Source: Spirometra erinaceieuropaei (Eukaryota > Platyhelminthes > Cestoda > Diphyllobothriidea > Diphyllobothriidae). From it: 64,000 nt of DNA. Under the pieces are notes generated by a model, which ran no database searches, was not told where the DNA came from, and was given only the letters and a program-made list of their open reading frames with translations. Below are positions 50,130 to 63,589 of this stretch, piece by piece. The position numbers and the translations under genes are program-made. The DNA lies in assembly GCA_902702965.1 (NCBI GenBank), contig CACRXP010000417.1, positions 310,721 to 374,720 of the forward strand, written 5' to 3'. Within the stretch, counting starts at the first letter, position 1; the number at the start of each line of letters is the position of its first letter.

Positions 50130-51060
50130 GTGCGACCAATATAACCTGCTCCACAGGAGCAAGCCATGGAAAAGCTGCACATTGAGTTGGTCTAAGGTGG
50201 CAACTTATCCTTACATTCTCCGCGTAAAAAAGGGTTAGTAGAGGATGATATTTGAACCGCCTCTGCTGGGAAGGTTTGCGAGACAGCTCGATCAGGAGGT
50301 CTACTTAGGAGTTCACTCGCAGCGTCCCCTTGAAAAGGGACTCTAAGGAACAGGGTTTTCTTTTCGGCAGTCGGTATGGCGGGTTTTACCGGTCGTTCGG
50401 CCATATTCTTTGCATTAAACCTGTCAGAATACACGGTATTGCGAAAGACGTCCTGAATTTGTTTGAGCTTCTCTTCGATTCTATTTGTTGAGTAAATGTT
50501 TCTAGCTCTTTTTGCCAAACATCGAACTATATTTCGTTTTTGTCTTGGAAATATGAGACTGACGAAGATTGTGTACTGTCCAAATCAGGTTTTCTTCCGG
50601 TGGACGCTTCTGCGGACACTCCCGGCAGGTCTCCTGCTTAGAAAAACACCTAAAAGGCAGCAAACCGGCTGTTTTGATCTCCAACGTAAATTTGAAGGAG
50701 AGATGTGCCTGATTTACAGCGTTTGAGAGGGTATCTACGTCGGTTTCTGATGTGCCAATTTCAAAGATATCATGAATATAGCGGCCGTAATGTTTAAGGT
50801 TATCGGTCTGATCGCTCAGATAGAGTCCCTTTAATTTTTCGATGAAGACATCGGTTAGGAGACGTCCTAGCGGTGAGCCCATCACAACGCCGTCTAGATG
50901 TTAATAGACTTGGTTGTTAAACAGGAACTGCACATCTAGTGTGCATCATATTAACAGTTCCTTAACTGTCTACTTCGGATTTTCTACTTCCTGCTGATTG
51001 GTTGATTAAAATTATCAGAGGTGTCAACTGCCTCGGTAACCGAAGCGTTTTAAATAGTTA
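50130..51060 (-). pseudogene. Penelope-like retroelement relic (RT core, truncated endonuclease)
   Basis: Minus-strand order: VTEAVD near 51,040; KELL then DVQFLFNNQVY, with a stop just before HLDGVVMGSPLG (RT motif region, 50,885); LLTDVFIEKL; YGRYIHDIFEIG; a frameshift near 50,540; then KRARNIYSTNRIEE, the linker PTAEKKTLFLRVPFQGD, and CSCGAGYIGR, where it ends at 50,130. The motif usually reading YVDD is YIHD, so the first catalytic Asp is lost. Stops, a frameshift and an endonuclease cut off mid-motif make it inactive. It matches the left copy but retains about 650 bases of RT lost there. Confidence 0.9.
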
Positions 51061-51216
51061 TGAGACGTCTAGCGAGTACACTGCCATGCACATCAGACGT
51101 GCAGATTTTGTTTCACCCCCAGCCTGTGTTTTAAGGCGAACGTTCATCCATTTTTCTTATCGTTGACATGTTCTACATTTATCCCGTTCCCATATAACTG
51201 TAATGGCCCAAAGATA
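51061..51216 (+). repeat. Inverted Penelope 3' region (right arm)
   Basis: The plus strand reads 'cccagcctgtgttttaaggc', 'cttatcgttgacatg' and 'tataactgtaatggccc', the sense of the element's 3' region. It lies at the 5' side of a minus-strand element, so it is inverted relative to it, exactly as at 27,135-27,384. It is interrupted by the foldback element starting at 51,217. Confidence 0.65.
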
Positions 51217-52153
51217 ATACAGTTAATGTGCCAACTCATGAAATGTCGACATAAATTTCGAAATGTGTTCTCGTTTCGAAAAGATAAATTAAGTAGTGTT
51301 GTAAAACTAATCATGATGCAGCACAAATATATAATGATCAAGTTACCTCAGGGTGTCGGCTTTCGAGAGATCTTATTTTTGCCTGTATGCAAGATCTATA
51401 CACTGTACAAAATGACTCCTTATGTAGTGTGGAATTTTCTCATTCCTTTTTTACTTATTCGGTAGAAATCACGTCTTTTTCTAATTTCAAACTCAAAAGA
51501 AGAGTTTAATTTGGTTTTAAAAATTTTCTAATTGTGAGATTATTTAATACCGTTAAATGGTCGTTCGTGAAACTTCATGTATCTGCATTTAGGAATGTGG
51601 CTTGTAAAGTTAACAATATTGCTTAAATTCACTACTTAATTTTATGAAGCTCATATAGTGTCCTCTTTACACCGTAGAGAAACGCACGGTTTTCCGCGTA
51701 CGGAAAATATACAGCTTGTAGTTTTGAAACTCTGAAAGCAACTGTAACATCAGGTCGGGTTCAAAATTATTCGGAAATTAGAAAAGTTTTTTAAAACCTA
51801 ATTATACTCTTCTTTTGAGTATAAAACTGGAAAAAGACGTGATTTCTACCGAATAAGTAAAAGAATGAATATTTTTATGCATGTTTTCCATGAAATATAA
51901 TTGAAATTTCAAGGGCATCGAAAAGCAATGAAAAAACTGCATACTAATTAAGCAGTCATTTTTGCAGAGTACAGATCTTGCATGCAGCCAAAAATAAGTT
52001 CTTGCGAAAGCCGACACCCTGAGGTAGCAGAATCATTATAGATTTATGCTGCATCATGATAAGTTTTACAACACTACTTTATTTATCTTTTCGAAACGAG
52101 AACACATTTCTAAATTTTGGTTGACATTTCATGAGTTAGCACATCTACTGTAT
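51217..52153. mobile_element. Foldback element FB (right-arm-only insertion)
   Basis: Outer ends 'atacagttaatgtgccaact' and 'gttagcacatctactgtat' are inverted repeats. The arms run about 310 bases (left, with a deletion of about 75 bases) and about 360 bases (right) around a loop of about 250 bases, near 51,530-51,780. The left arm of the giant repeat has an empty site at 27,211-27,230. This is the clearest full-length member, at 937 bases, with no coding capacity. Confidence 0.85.
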
Positions 52154-55100
52154 CTCTAAATCTACGGATGCTTGCCAGCTTGTTTTCGGATTACTGTTAT
52201 GGGACTGTTTGCAACTATAGCATGTAAGGTTGTTATAATTACCGTCGTTTGAGTAAGAACTCCAGGCCATAAACAAAACTACGTTAATCTAAGCAGACCT
52301 CTGTCACCTTCCCCTTCTATATGCACCGTAACTACTTTGTACGTCATTAAGATGCATACGCAATGCAACCAATGTTATGATTGTTTGTTGTCCAATATTT
52401 GGGTAAGCAGAGTTAAATTTTACCTCGGAAATCGCAAGACACACCTGTGTTCTGCATTTTACCCAAGTAATATGAGACGCTTGACACTTTTCCTCTACGT
52501 GCTGACCACATCACAATGGTTTATCTTTTAAAAGCGTGTTGAAATGGTAATAATGTACTGTGGGTGCAATCGATTTAGTGGGCTGCACTACATGAAGTAT
52601 ACTGACCTTCCGAGAACTCATCGGTTTATATTTCATGCGGCAAGTTTAGTAAACGACAGAAGGGCTGGTTAGTGTTCCTTAGATTCGAAGAAACATGGAG
52701 GAGCTACGTATTAGCGGACACGTGTTTTGTTATATTATTATCTTACGTACTTCAAAAGTTGAGAAAGACAAGCATTTTCTAAATGTTTTTGTGTCCATCA
52801 CAAGGAAACGTCTTCTTGACTATCGCGACAATCAAAACAACAGCCAGGCTTCTATTGCGCTTGACTGTTTTAAATGTGCTGGCGGATCTATCGTCCACAG
52901 TTATTTCATACCATATTTGATAAGAATACTTTCCGAGTAATAATCGCCTATCTGACAGGCGTTTTGCACGTGGCAAATACAATGCCGCTACGGTGGTACA
53001 AACGCGGACATCTGGAGGCCTTTCTTGTCGAAACAGCAGAAAAATGTGTTGTCCTATATAAGGAAATTCAAAAGTCAGTTTATTTTCCGAAAAAAGTATC
53101 TAAGCATTATGCATAATTTTTTATAAACAACATGCAGAAAATGGTTTTTTTTACCTTGCCCTTTTTTTGTTTCTCATATTTTTGCGAAGTCTTTTTTAAA
53201 AAGGGGTATCTCCGCGTTTGAAGGGCATTAAATTATGCGTTTTTTTTAACACTTGATGCCATTTATAAGGCATTGGCCATCAGCATTCTATAATGTTGTC
53301 TAGAAATTAGACATAACTGTTCACATCCACTGAAATAATCTGTGTTCATATGTGATGTCTAACAGAATATAAAATGCATTTATTTCTGCCAGAAAACTAA
53401 GAGGCTTTGATTATTCAGACCTGGGAAGACGATAGATGGAGACGTTGCGTTCTGACTCAGACAGCGAACTTAAATATAGTGTTTTTTGGAAATGAAGTCT
53501 AAAGGAGAGGTAATTTACTAGTTCTCTGAATCCGACTAACTGGGTAAGCACACTTACTACAAAGATATTTCACTTATTTTTCTTCGTCCAAACGGAGGAG
53601 AGGTCCGTTAATTTGCAACTTCGACTAGAGAGCAATAAAACAGTTTAGGTTTTTATAGAGGCATTATATCATTTTACTCAATTCCTAAACGGTACGTGCA
53701 CAAACTGTCCATTACAGTCAAAGACGTTTCAGTCGTGTGATATTGTTCCATGCATCGTTGTATAGGAATAAACCTGCTTGATGGACAAAATCTTGACACA
53801 TATTTTAAGTTTTAATTATTGCAATAACGAAAATGATCTTTGCGGACCAATATTTTGTCGTTCATGTTTAAGGAAAATTGCGCACATGTACTGCGTCCAT
53901 GATGATTTGCCCAGTACTGACAAAGGCTTTTATACTGAAAATCCGTATTCCTTGTGCTTGCCTTATATAGTATTTTATTGGACAAAATATTACTATCCAA
54001 TTACATACTCTAAGTATCATCTTGACTACGAAGACAAACTAAATAAGTTAGTTTCAGAAGTTTTGGAGATAGTACGTTAATTTGTTAATAAATTACATTA
54101 GAAAACGTATTTTATACGCGTAAAAATTGCCGCTTTTGCATTCACTGTTATTAGAAAAAAACACTTTGCAAAACACAACCTACAGGCAGTAAAATTTGCT
54201 AACGCACGAAATTTGCCGAAAATTAATTAACACAGCTAATCACTAACAGTGAAACAATTTCAAGTTTATACTGAACAAACTTAAGCGAACTGGGAATTGG
54301 TAAACTATTTTCAGTAATATAGTGTTATTCAGAAGTAGCTACTATTTGTTAAAAAGACTGAAATTTGAAAATTCAGCAAAACTTGCACTTGCTTATCCAT
54401 AGAATGAGACACTGAAAAACAAGTGAACACATCGGCATAATAAATTTAACTTTTTACAAATTTCCTTTAACATAATGTGCACTTTAATGTTTTTGGGAAT
54501 TGGTGTAATATGACCTATAGCTGCTTGACCAGCAATACTCAGTTTATGCTTTGCAAGAGTTACTCGTGCTTTTCAGTCTTATATATTGTTTGAGGTAAAA
54601 TCTCGCTTTATTCCTCTTGGCAGAAATATCACAAACACAAACATTTTCACTACGTCACATGTCGCGGAAAATTCAGTGACAAGTTTATTTAAATAGAATT
54701 ATAATATTCAATTATGAACACGCCATCTCGTGAATATCAAGAGAGGTCTCCTTTCATAGAATTTATTTACGGATTTTTCATGTACTGGTATGCGTTGTGT
54801 TCTACATTACTCGCATAATACTGACAGTTGTGCGGCTTTTAGCGGTTTAAGTCAGTTGCGCATAAGAGAAATGCTTGCAGTGGGTATTTGTCAAACCTTT
54901 AAGGTATTTCTTCTATGCGTTCTTTGACTTGGTGTGTGCTCGTGTAGGGTTTCTCAAGCAAATGATCTTTTGAGTCGCCCGTTTTGACTCATTGAGACAG
55001 AAAGCCACATTGTTGGTACGCTGTCGACAAATACGTTTTAGATCAATTTAAAAGCCTTGTCTGATACGTACATCCATGGAAAGAATTGATAAATGTCTAC

Positions 55101-56063
55101 ATGCTTTGACTTTTCACGAAGTAAAGTCAAGGCGGAAGCTTTTTAGTTATCCTAAATTACCAATTGATGGCATTAACTTTCCCCTTTATGGTACAGCCAG
55201 TTGGGCCATATTTTATCACATTGAATCTCTGTGAACGCGAAACGGGATTCACATTTTAATGCTAAGTTGTTGTCAAAAATACTATTTGTCTTCTGTTCCG
55301 TTTACACATTACCCACCAATATAAATTAAAGCATAGAAAAACATCCCATACGCTTAAAAGTTATCATGTCTACATGGCAAAGGCACTTTTCACAAATAGT
55401 TATTTAGAGGTCGCGAATAAAGGAGGAATATCGCAGTTCAAATAAACTATTAACTACAGGTTTCATAACAGTGTCTAAGACCACAAAAGCAGACGCATGT
55501 TTAAATCTGACTAAAGAAAATCGATCATTTGTCTTGTCCCCTAAAAATAGCCTTCTTTCACGCATTCTGCTCTGTCTGATTTACGCTGAGAAAAATAGAT
55601 CAATTTTTAAACAGCAAGATCGATTTGACAAACCTTATTATTTTATATGTATTTCCTATGGCAGCTAAGTGTGCATGAATGCGCAAACTTACGCCAGAAC
55701 ACAAATCTGAATACTAAACTGCCCGAATACAAGGTGGTGCACACTTAAAATTAAGTTGGTTTTACCAAGCAATAAGGACATCCTTCGAAAAGGGCCAGTC
55801 AAACAATGTAAGTTTACAGCATTTTAAGTGTTTATAATTTGTTCTTTTTAGTTTTCCTTATCATATATCATGAATATTGCCACATATGTGCATTACGCAC
55901 GTGTTCTCGTATAATAAGGTGCATCTGTTGTACTTAAAATTGCTCGAAGGTATTCACATATATGTGGGTCCGCATCGCATTCAAACGAACTATCAAGGCT
56001 TTTGAGCGTTTTTGTCCGTTCTATTAGTAGAGTGTGCATAGCACATTAATTTGGAATGCGACT
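52154..56063 (-). repeat. Arm segment paired with 23,330-27,130
   Basis: A collinear, diverged match to the left arm. It includes the 66-base hairpin (52,397-52,475) and an 81-codon frame at 52,695-52,940 whose core (FCY-IIL, SKVEK, FLNV, QASIAL-CFKC, IVHSYF) resembles the minus-strand frame at 26,455-26,730. The frame is interrupted by a +/-1 shift between arms, so it is at best a coding relic. Confidence 0.6.
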
Positions 56064-56570
56064 TATCAATAAAACACGGGGAAATACAAAAAGTAATTGC
56101 AAGTTCGAACGGAAGAAACACTGATCATGCATTTGCATTGGTAAAAATATTTAGCTGGAGCATATTTTGCAAAATAGTTTAAAATATTTGCAAATTACAT
56201 GTACCATAGCAAATTTATGCTTGTCATAATTACGAAAGTCAGGTTTGTCGAATACCTTTACGGCACAACCTTGTTATTGTACTGAGCTTTTGGAGATATC
56301 AGTAGGTTAAACAATGTCGAAGCGAAGATATGCCGGAGCCTAATAGATGTATTCAAAGCCTTATTTTGGTGGACGTCCTTCACGATGTCCTATTAAGTTA
56401 GAATCCAATGCGCATTCGCAGACATCTACAATCTGGGAAGTCTATTACGGAATCAGTACTTTGCAATAATGCGGGTACGTCTCTCCATTTTTCATTCCAT
56501 ATGCGGATACTTTTGCGAACTCCGCATTTACTGTCAATGACCAACACTCACTACATGTTTTAAATTTCAA
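56064..56570. other. Right-arm-only 0.5-kb segment
   Basis: In the left arm the flanking equivalents ('attccaaatag' and 'aagacgagtg', near 23,295-23,330) lie next to each other. No repeat family or flanking duplication is recognised. Confidence 0.45.
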
Positions 56571-56751
56571 TGAAACTCCCCACCACTCGTCTTAGCATTA
56601 TGACTGGAGAATAGGGTGAACTGTTACTTTTACCGCCTTCTAAGCATATGCTGAATTTATTTACTTGGACGCCTTCAGTGGTTGAATTTTAGAACAGACA
56701 AAATATCAAGGAAGTTTTATTAAACACAAGTGTGAGTTTTCAAATAAGTCC

Positions 56752-57027
56752 GTGAAAAACAGTCGAGTTAGCAAAAGGTATTTCAAGAACGTGAAAAAGC
56801 TTGCGATTTGCAGAAAGGCATTGATCCTGCGCTCAAAAGATCACATATTCGTAGTTCATGCAAATAGCGGCAAAGAAAGTCGTGTAGAAAACCGGGAGCA
56901 ATTGTGTGAAACAAAAATTCAGCAACCAGAAAAAGATGAAAATCAGAAACACGTGAGCAATTTCAGAGTTGCTTTCGTTCACCTAAATCCACATATGTGT
57001 ATATTTTTACAGGCAGAATTTCATTAG
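56752..57027 (+). other. Relic open frame paired with 22,813-23,227
   Basis: 91 codons (start GTG read as Met; VKNSRVSKRYFKNVKK at the start). Matches with the left-arm frames extend from the SRVS...ENVKK region through DHIFVV, NSGKESRVE and QLCE. The register changes once between arms. Not recognised. Confidence 0.22.
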
Positions 57028-57175
57028 CAGCAAAGAAAAAGAAGACTGGACCGGTCGTTTCTGTAGCTTACGTCATCGTCAGCTAGCTGTACCCAGTCAC
57101 GTAGTATGGAACACTTGGGGCTCTATCCGGCTGCCCTTCTTTTAGAAGTCCATCCCCTCTAACTTCTGGGGCAGG
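57025..57175 (-). mobile_element. SINE copy (right arm)
   Basis: The reverse complement of the left copy at 22,723-22,880: 'acgtcatcgtcagctagctg', 'gtatggaacacttgg', 'cccttcttttagaagtcc' and 'tctaacttctggggcagggg'. It is collinear with the left arm, so it was inserted before the arm duplication. Confidence 0.6.
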
Positions 57176-57299
57176 GGACCGTTATCCTGTCAGTTGCGAC
57201 GGTGTAAGTGCAATGGAAGAAGACGCTCACCGATCGCGCTGCGGAACACACTGGTTCCGTTTTTTTCCATGGAACCCTCCCCAATGCTCAAACAACATT

Positions 57300-57460
57300 T
57301 GCATTGTGGCACGTTATACAGGAAAAAGGACCTTACCGACAAAAAAACAAGAGAGACTGGAACTTCGATAGTTACGGCTGGCTGATGACGGCTAACGTAC
57401 CGGACGTGACCGCCTCAGGTTCCCTTACCTTTGTCGATAATGTCATTCTGTCTATCATAC
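57300..57460. repeat. Inverted SINE-tail fragments (right)
   Basis: 'aacaagagagactggaactt' and 'ggctggctgatgacggctaa', then the reversed tail ('cctttgtcgataatgtcatt'). It mirrors 22,450-22,600. Confidence 0.5.
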
Positions 57461-58249
57461 ACGCCTCAATGGACCTGCTAACAGGTCTCAAGACAAAACT
57501 CCAACACAAACGGGAGGATAGTGTTTTGTAGTGCCATTGGTGAGCAGCCATTCAATGTTCATATATCATGATAATAAAACGTTCATCCATCTGGTTACGG
57601 AAAATGCTCATTCCGTTTTCCTCGAAAACACTAGCGAGGGGATATTTAATAATGCAGTAAACTTTACTTACAAAGACAACGGCGTAGGAATGTTCCATTA
57701 TCTGATCGGTGAACACCCATTGAAATCTTCACTTACCCGCTTCGCACATTATTATCTGAACTTGGTGCAAACTCTTTGAAACAAACTCTTCTAGCTTCGG
57801 TTCGTATGTTTACATAAATATTCCAGCCGGGGTTAATCAGCCTCAATACCAACAGACAGTCAGTCTTAGGCATAGATCGGATGAATGACAACTGCTTTTA
57901 GGCTCCGTCTTCATGCGGCCCCTCTGCTGCATGTGTAATTCGATTCTGGGACAATCGCTGTGCGTCAAGCGTCGCGGCTTGGAAAGCTGCTGCCTGACGC
58001 CTCAACTCAGGCCACGCAGACTGTCCAGTTTTGCGGGTGTGCTTGTATGGAATGGCAGACCGGTGAGATGAGAACCAGCCTGAAGCGACTCTCTCCTCCT
58101 AACGTGCCCTACGTCACTCTCGCGTATGCGAGATGCCCACCTCTCAACCCCTGTTGCGTGAACTCAGGGTGCTTGAGTTTGGGGGCCTAGGTCGTGCATG
58201 TGGCGTCCGCGGACAATGTCATCACCCCGCTCATTCCCGCACCTGTTAG

Positions 58250-59028
58250 CTGACCGGTTCAGGCTGTAGGTGACGTCTGAAAATGGGAAGATTGAGTGAG
58301 GTCAACGACTTGGCGTATTTTCCTTACTATAAAAAATCTGACGCGCGTGAAGCTATCACGTTGTGCTAAAAATCGCAGCTTGAAAGATTGCCAACTGATG
58401 GGAACACTTGGACCTCACAGTCGGCCCAGTGTTGTGTGTTTGCGTTGAGCGCCCGACTCGTGGTCTAAGAGTCATACTGCAATTGCGCATTCTTAACGTG
58501 ACCTCTGTTGCACTTTTATCCCGTGGGATCCGTGTCATGCGTGACGGCACGCCTAGGTGCAGCTCCGGACGTGCCAGCCACCCTTTTGTTGTTGATCAAA
58601 ATCCTGGCCATTTGCTGTGTGGACGAGGTGGTTTGGAGTGGACCACCAAGGTGCGGGCTCGACTGCGCCATTTGCCTGCGCTGTGTTCCACATCCATACT
58701 TCTTGTCTGTGTCTTAACACTAGATCGAGATGGAAAGTGGGGAATAGAGAGTGCGGTAGATGCTTCGCAAGTCTACTATCATTATAAATTAAATCACGTG
58801 AAAGTCAACGTGTGCTCCATCTTGCTATGGATCACACAGTTGACATCGTCGGATGCAACTTTGGAACTGTTAATACTGACTACAAAGCTACTAGTTCAAA
58901 GCCAGACACTTTTAGCCGTCTGTATTCAGTCGCATGACAGAGTTGCAGTTGATGGGTCAACAGGTAGTGTGCCGAACCCCTCACAGCTACGTCATGCTGC
59001 AACAGAAGGTCGACAAGCATGTTTCTGA
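58250..59028 (+). other. GC-richer repeat segment with 206-codon frame, right copy
   Basis: The longest open frame of the window (58,408-59,028) starts at a TTG. Its first 63 codons align gaplessly with the left-arm frame at 21,273-21,515. From about codon 64 the left frame ends while this one continues, and past 58,846 it runs into right-only sequence. It has no recognisable domain. I read it as a chance-open remnant of a repeat, not a gene. Confidence 0.4.
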
Positions 59029-60097
59029 ACCGCTAGATATTACCTGAACTGTTTATATAGCTTATAAGTCGAAATATATGCAACACTAGATTCAAATCGG
59101 TGTAGGAACTAGTTACTATGTTGATGGGTCAATTGCTTTCCAAACAAATCATGAATAGAAAGCAGCAGAAACAACGACGAGGACTGATCTGGTCTTGCGT
59201 TTTCTCCCAGGTCATTTTACTAGATCCCAGGTCATATTCTCCATTCCAGATTATGATGAGACACCTAAGCAGGGAGTTTGTTAGTGAAGGATTTCGAGGA
59301 CAGGACACGATGAATACGTCTATGAAAACCTTTGAAGAACTTGGCTGTTTTCTTTTGGTTTATCTAAACACTTCAAAAAGCAAATAACAATTAATTCCCA
59401 TTGAAAAACGCCTATAACAATAGACGATCAGTTGGTTTTGCTTAAATATACGAGTAAACATAATAGCTCTTTTCCAGTGATTTTCTCTCGTCCTCAAGTG
59501 ATATATGTAAATCTTTGTAGCCTACATATGCGAAAGCGAATTTGGATGACTGACAAATAGCTATGATGGTCGTTTAAAAAGTGTACTACTTACTCTTTCG
59601 TCAAAGTATTTATTGACGGATGGGTTCGAAAATCATCTCCGGTATATTCTGTCCTCAACGTCCGACTGCATTCTGTGTAGAAAGCATTCGGAAGTTGTCA
59701 GTCCTATTTCCTGCGCCGCCAGCGCATGTGTCAACGCTGGTCAGATATGGCTAGTCTAAGGGTCGAGTTGTAATAAACAACGATGACACCATTATTACTC
59801 GGTGTCTAAGGCCACCGGTGAACTAGAAAGCGGAGTGATTAAGACGTGTGAGTAATTTTGATGAGTGCTGTTGTGGCGAGATTAACTCGCACTTGCGTAC
59901 CAAACGTTACGTAGTCACGTTAAAAGACACAACCCAGATGCAGGTTTAGTGATGGAGAGAAGATGAATAAAGTAGCGCACAATTATACTAGTGGAGGCTA
60001 GCTGCCCGGCGGATACTATTAACTCTCTTGTCGACTAAGTCTTCAAAAATGCCCTTTGAAGAAGACAAGATAGCTCCAGAAAAATATTACGACACTC
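58846..60097. other. Right-arm-only 1.25-kb segment
   Basis: The left arm passes from the equivalent of 58,845 to that of 60,098 within about 65 bases (21,075-21,140). No terminal repeats or family are recognised. The 89-codon frame at 59,118-59,387 has no support. Confidence 0.5.
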
Positions 60098-63000
60098 AGC
60101 AGTCAATTGCTTACTGTCAAATTTCAAAACATTCTATTTTGTACATGAATGGCATTCGACTGTGCTAAAAATAAACAAATATGCATGCTTTTCTAGAATT
60201 ACAGATATTCTTACTTCGACGAGGACGATTTCTCTTTGTGAAACGTTGTGCGTCATCATTAGACATGCGCTTTCTTGAAGCCCATGACACCTGACTTAAC
60301 ATAACGTAAACTGCAATCGGCAATAGGTGGAACTCCAAAAGCATGAATTAAATGTTGAAACTAGTGTACATTTCAAATGCATTTTGAACTCCTAACCCAA
60401 CGTATGCAGTTTTTTGCAATCAGGTTTGAACTATGAACGAGTAACTGGGTATGGAGTGAATATTTCCATTTACGCGTAGGATATTATGTCGTCTTATTTC
60501 AGTTGATTTACTTATATGGTTAAGAATTGGAAATGTGTCTTTATGCCAAGTTTTTTTCAGTAAAATGCGCCAGCTCGTAAACGCTCTTTGCCATCTAACA
60601 TTCGGAAACTTGCCGTTTTTGACCATTTTAAGTGCCATACGTCTTCCAGTGGTTTAAACACACAATAACCTTGCGATGGATCGTTGGCCATCACATGTGA
60701 TGGAGAATGTATTTTTAAATGCATGTTTAAACAGGCGCGATTAAAAAAATACACTGAAACTCATTTAGCCGGGAGATTTGCTGACCTTAGATAACTGTAT
60801 TTTTAGCTAAATGATTAATTGGCATTCGGCATTTTATGACGGACTCGCTGCGCCAAAGTTTTAACCGTGGTCTTTTGAAAGATGCCTAGTCAGACGTTGA
60901 TATTTACATTTCTGAAACTGCGAAAACATTGCTTAGCGATGCAGCACGATTTACTTCTACTAATATAATTTTTTCAGATAATATCCACCTAGTATCCGTA
61001 GCTCAAAACATGATGCAATTTTAAACAGTGCAAATTTTGAGGGGATTTGACTGTCAACGGATGGATTAAAAAGCTTTTTGTATGGCAAGTTTGGCCTAAA
61101 TTAACAGTGATATCTTTTCGTCATTCGAGACGGAAGCATAGTTTTCTCTGTCATGTGACTGTCAGAAAATGTTCTCAGCAGACCCATTCTTGACCCCTCG
61201 GCGCATTAATCTTACATAGGTTTGAAAAGACGTCAAGATAATCCCTAATCCTCCTTTTGTTCTTCGTTCCGTCGACGATTCTTTTGAGACTGCGCAACAA
61301 AATGACGTCAGCCATTCCTAGACATGCAGCAAAACGTGTCCGCAAAGAAAAATGCAATGCCAAACTGCCGTTATCTAGACGATCGCTTATTCAAAAGAAT
61401 TTGTCAAAACGACATAAAAAGGGTCTGCCAAAATAATGCCAGTGTTAAGGGCATTATAATAGTCAAAATTATTAAAAATGCTTATAACTGAGGCTGCGTC
61501 GCAGACGTTTATTATGCAATTCTAAATCGCTTGTAAGGAAAGCTCACAACACCCGGCCATAATTGTTCATAACGTTTCTTTGCCTGAAAAGCAGATTTAA
61601 GTCCCTAATAGTCTTACTACGTCACCTGCGTTTCCAAATCAGAAAACACTTCTGTGACACACCTTATCCGTCCCCAAATCTAACTGCAGTATATTTGACC
61701 TCGAGGCCCCCCGGGAATTGCATATCATACTACTTCTCTAACCTTAACCTTCTCCACTGATTGAGTCTCATTTATTGACCTCTTCACTTGACATATAATA
61801 TTCGGCTGCAACCTGGGTTACAGACCAGGATACGTTCGCGCCAAGTTCGATTCTTTCAACTGTGTACATATGTATTACTCCAGTAATTGCTTATTGACGC
61901 GCATAACCACATTTGCGGAATTCCGCCTAGGGTTGTGTGTGATCTCGAGAGCTGTTGTGGATATCTGCTATTGTATCGGCCGTTGGTAATGTTCAGTCCT
62001 GTATGTTCGCATCATAAGGCGCGTTTTTCAACTTATTTTCTATGCGTTATCATTCTCCAAATTCGGATCTGAACGATGGCGGCTAACTTGTTTAAGATGA
62101 CAGAATGACACCAACGACCCTAATGCTCTACTTACAGCCTTTAACCGCCGAAAGATCCTATACGTTTGTCTTTGTTTTAAAGTGCAATATTGACATTCCT
62201 ATACCTTATAATTTAGCCATCTTTTAGTCACTTCTTAATATAACAGTGGTCGCTGAGCCAAAAATAGTATTTTAAAGCAACTGTCAAGTGTCTGCCTATG
62301 TCGCTTTCTTGTATGGATGACAGGATATTGCGCAAGTAAGTGCACCTATTGCTACTTATGAGGATAGAAGGAGGTAGGGGGAAGAAACGATAAAATGATA
62401 TGGTCCACAAGTAGACAATAATCATTTGATTCGTGAAATGCATGCCCGACGCTCACGATACAGTATGGACGCTGACAAATCGGTGGATCTCTTTTGATGC
62501 CAGAAATTATAGAAAAACATTACCTTACATACCCGAGTATTTGGGGAGGAGTTTGAGGCGCTTGAGCCCTAGTTCAAATCGGGTGCCTAGTGCAAATCCC
62601 ATACTAATGTGTCACGCATATTTTTGTTTTGTTCACCACTACTGCAGGTCTGAGAATGCACTTATGTTAATTCTGGTACACACTGTTCTCATAGGTTTGA
62701 AATACCTCACTGTATGACGAAATGGATAGTCATACTACTTACAAAATCGTCCAACATAGCAGCCAAATGTAGAATTTACAAGGCCAAACTGACTTTTAAA
62801 GGGTTCTTAAGCCCACGCAGCCATTTCTGACACCTGAAAATAATTTTCATATAAAAAATGCCTATGAACTGCGACACAGGGGTCAGAACGACTTAAATGG
62901 TAATTTGACCGTTTTGTTACTTTCAACAGCGCAAACATGCCGCTATGTTACATTTCATGCTTTTCTGGTTTTTTAATTATTTGATTTATGAGTCCATACG

Positions 63001-63236
63001 TAAAATCTTGGAGAACGTCTCTTATATTCAAAAACTAGCATAACCCAAATGCAGTTTAATTGTCTCTCTATAATCTATTTTTGAAACCACCACTCGCTTT
63101 GTTGGTAAAGCAAAGTAGCGGAAACGCAAACATAAAAAAATATTTGTCCGTTTCTCAGTATATTTACGATCTTTGCCTGCTTTCGGACGGACAACTGGTT
63201 TCTATTTTATGACGTAGGACACAAAATTATTTATGA
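60098..63236 (-). repeat. Arm segment paired with 17,588-21,075
   Basis: Continuous reverse-complement matches to the left arm, with substitutions and small indels. No conserved frame and no recognised mobile element. Confidence 0.7.
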
Positions 63237-63589
63237 TCGGCGAGTCTGTTAGTCACACAGGGATGTCTGATTTAACCTACTCCTTTGAACTTCAACCAGG
63301 CTTCCTAACTTCCAATGGATGCATTATCTCGGTCTGGATGTTACTGTCGATGACGGTGGGTTATTTGTGAAAAACGAAACAATGCATAATTTTTCCGTCA
63401 TACATGGATATGTAACCATATTCGAGGTAAAAAAAACCCTGCCATCTGTAAGGCGGAACTGATGGTTAAAGGACTTTTACCAGATAAGGCCGAGGAACAC
63501 ACAGACGACGGCGTCAAGTAGTTGAATGCAAAAGAATACCTTTCGGGACGGCGCGGTTGTACTTTGAGTGGTTGAGCAATATTTGCCGT

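Noticed and set aside
53778..54080. 100-codon frame as a conserved gene
   Set aside because: The paired left-arm sequence near 25,350-25,660 has an in-frame stop and no selective pattern.
58408..59028. Longest open frame (206 codons) as a protein-coding gene
   Set aside because: No domain, TTG start, and only the first 63 codons have a counterpart in the left arm. The rest crosses into right-only sequence.
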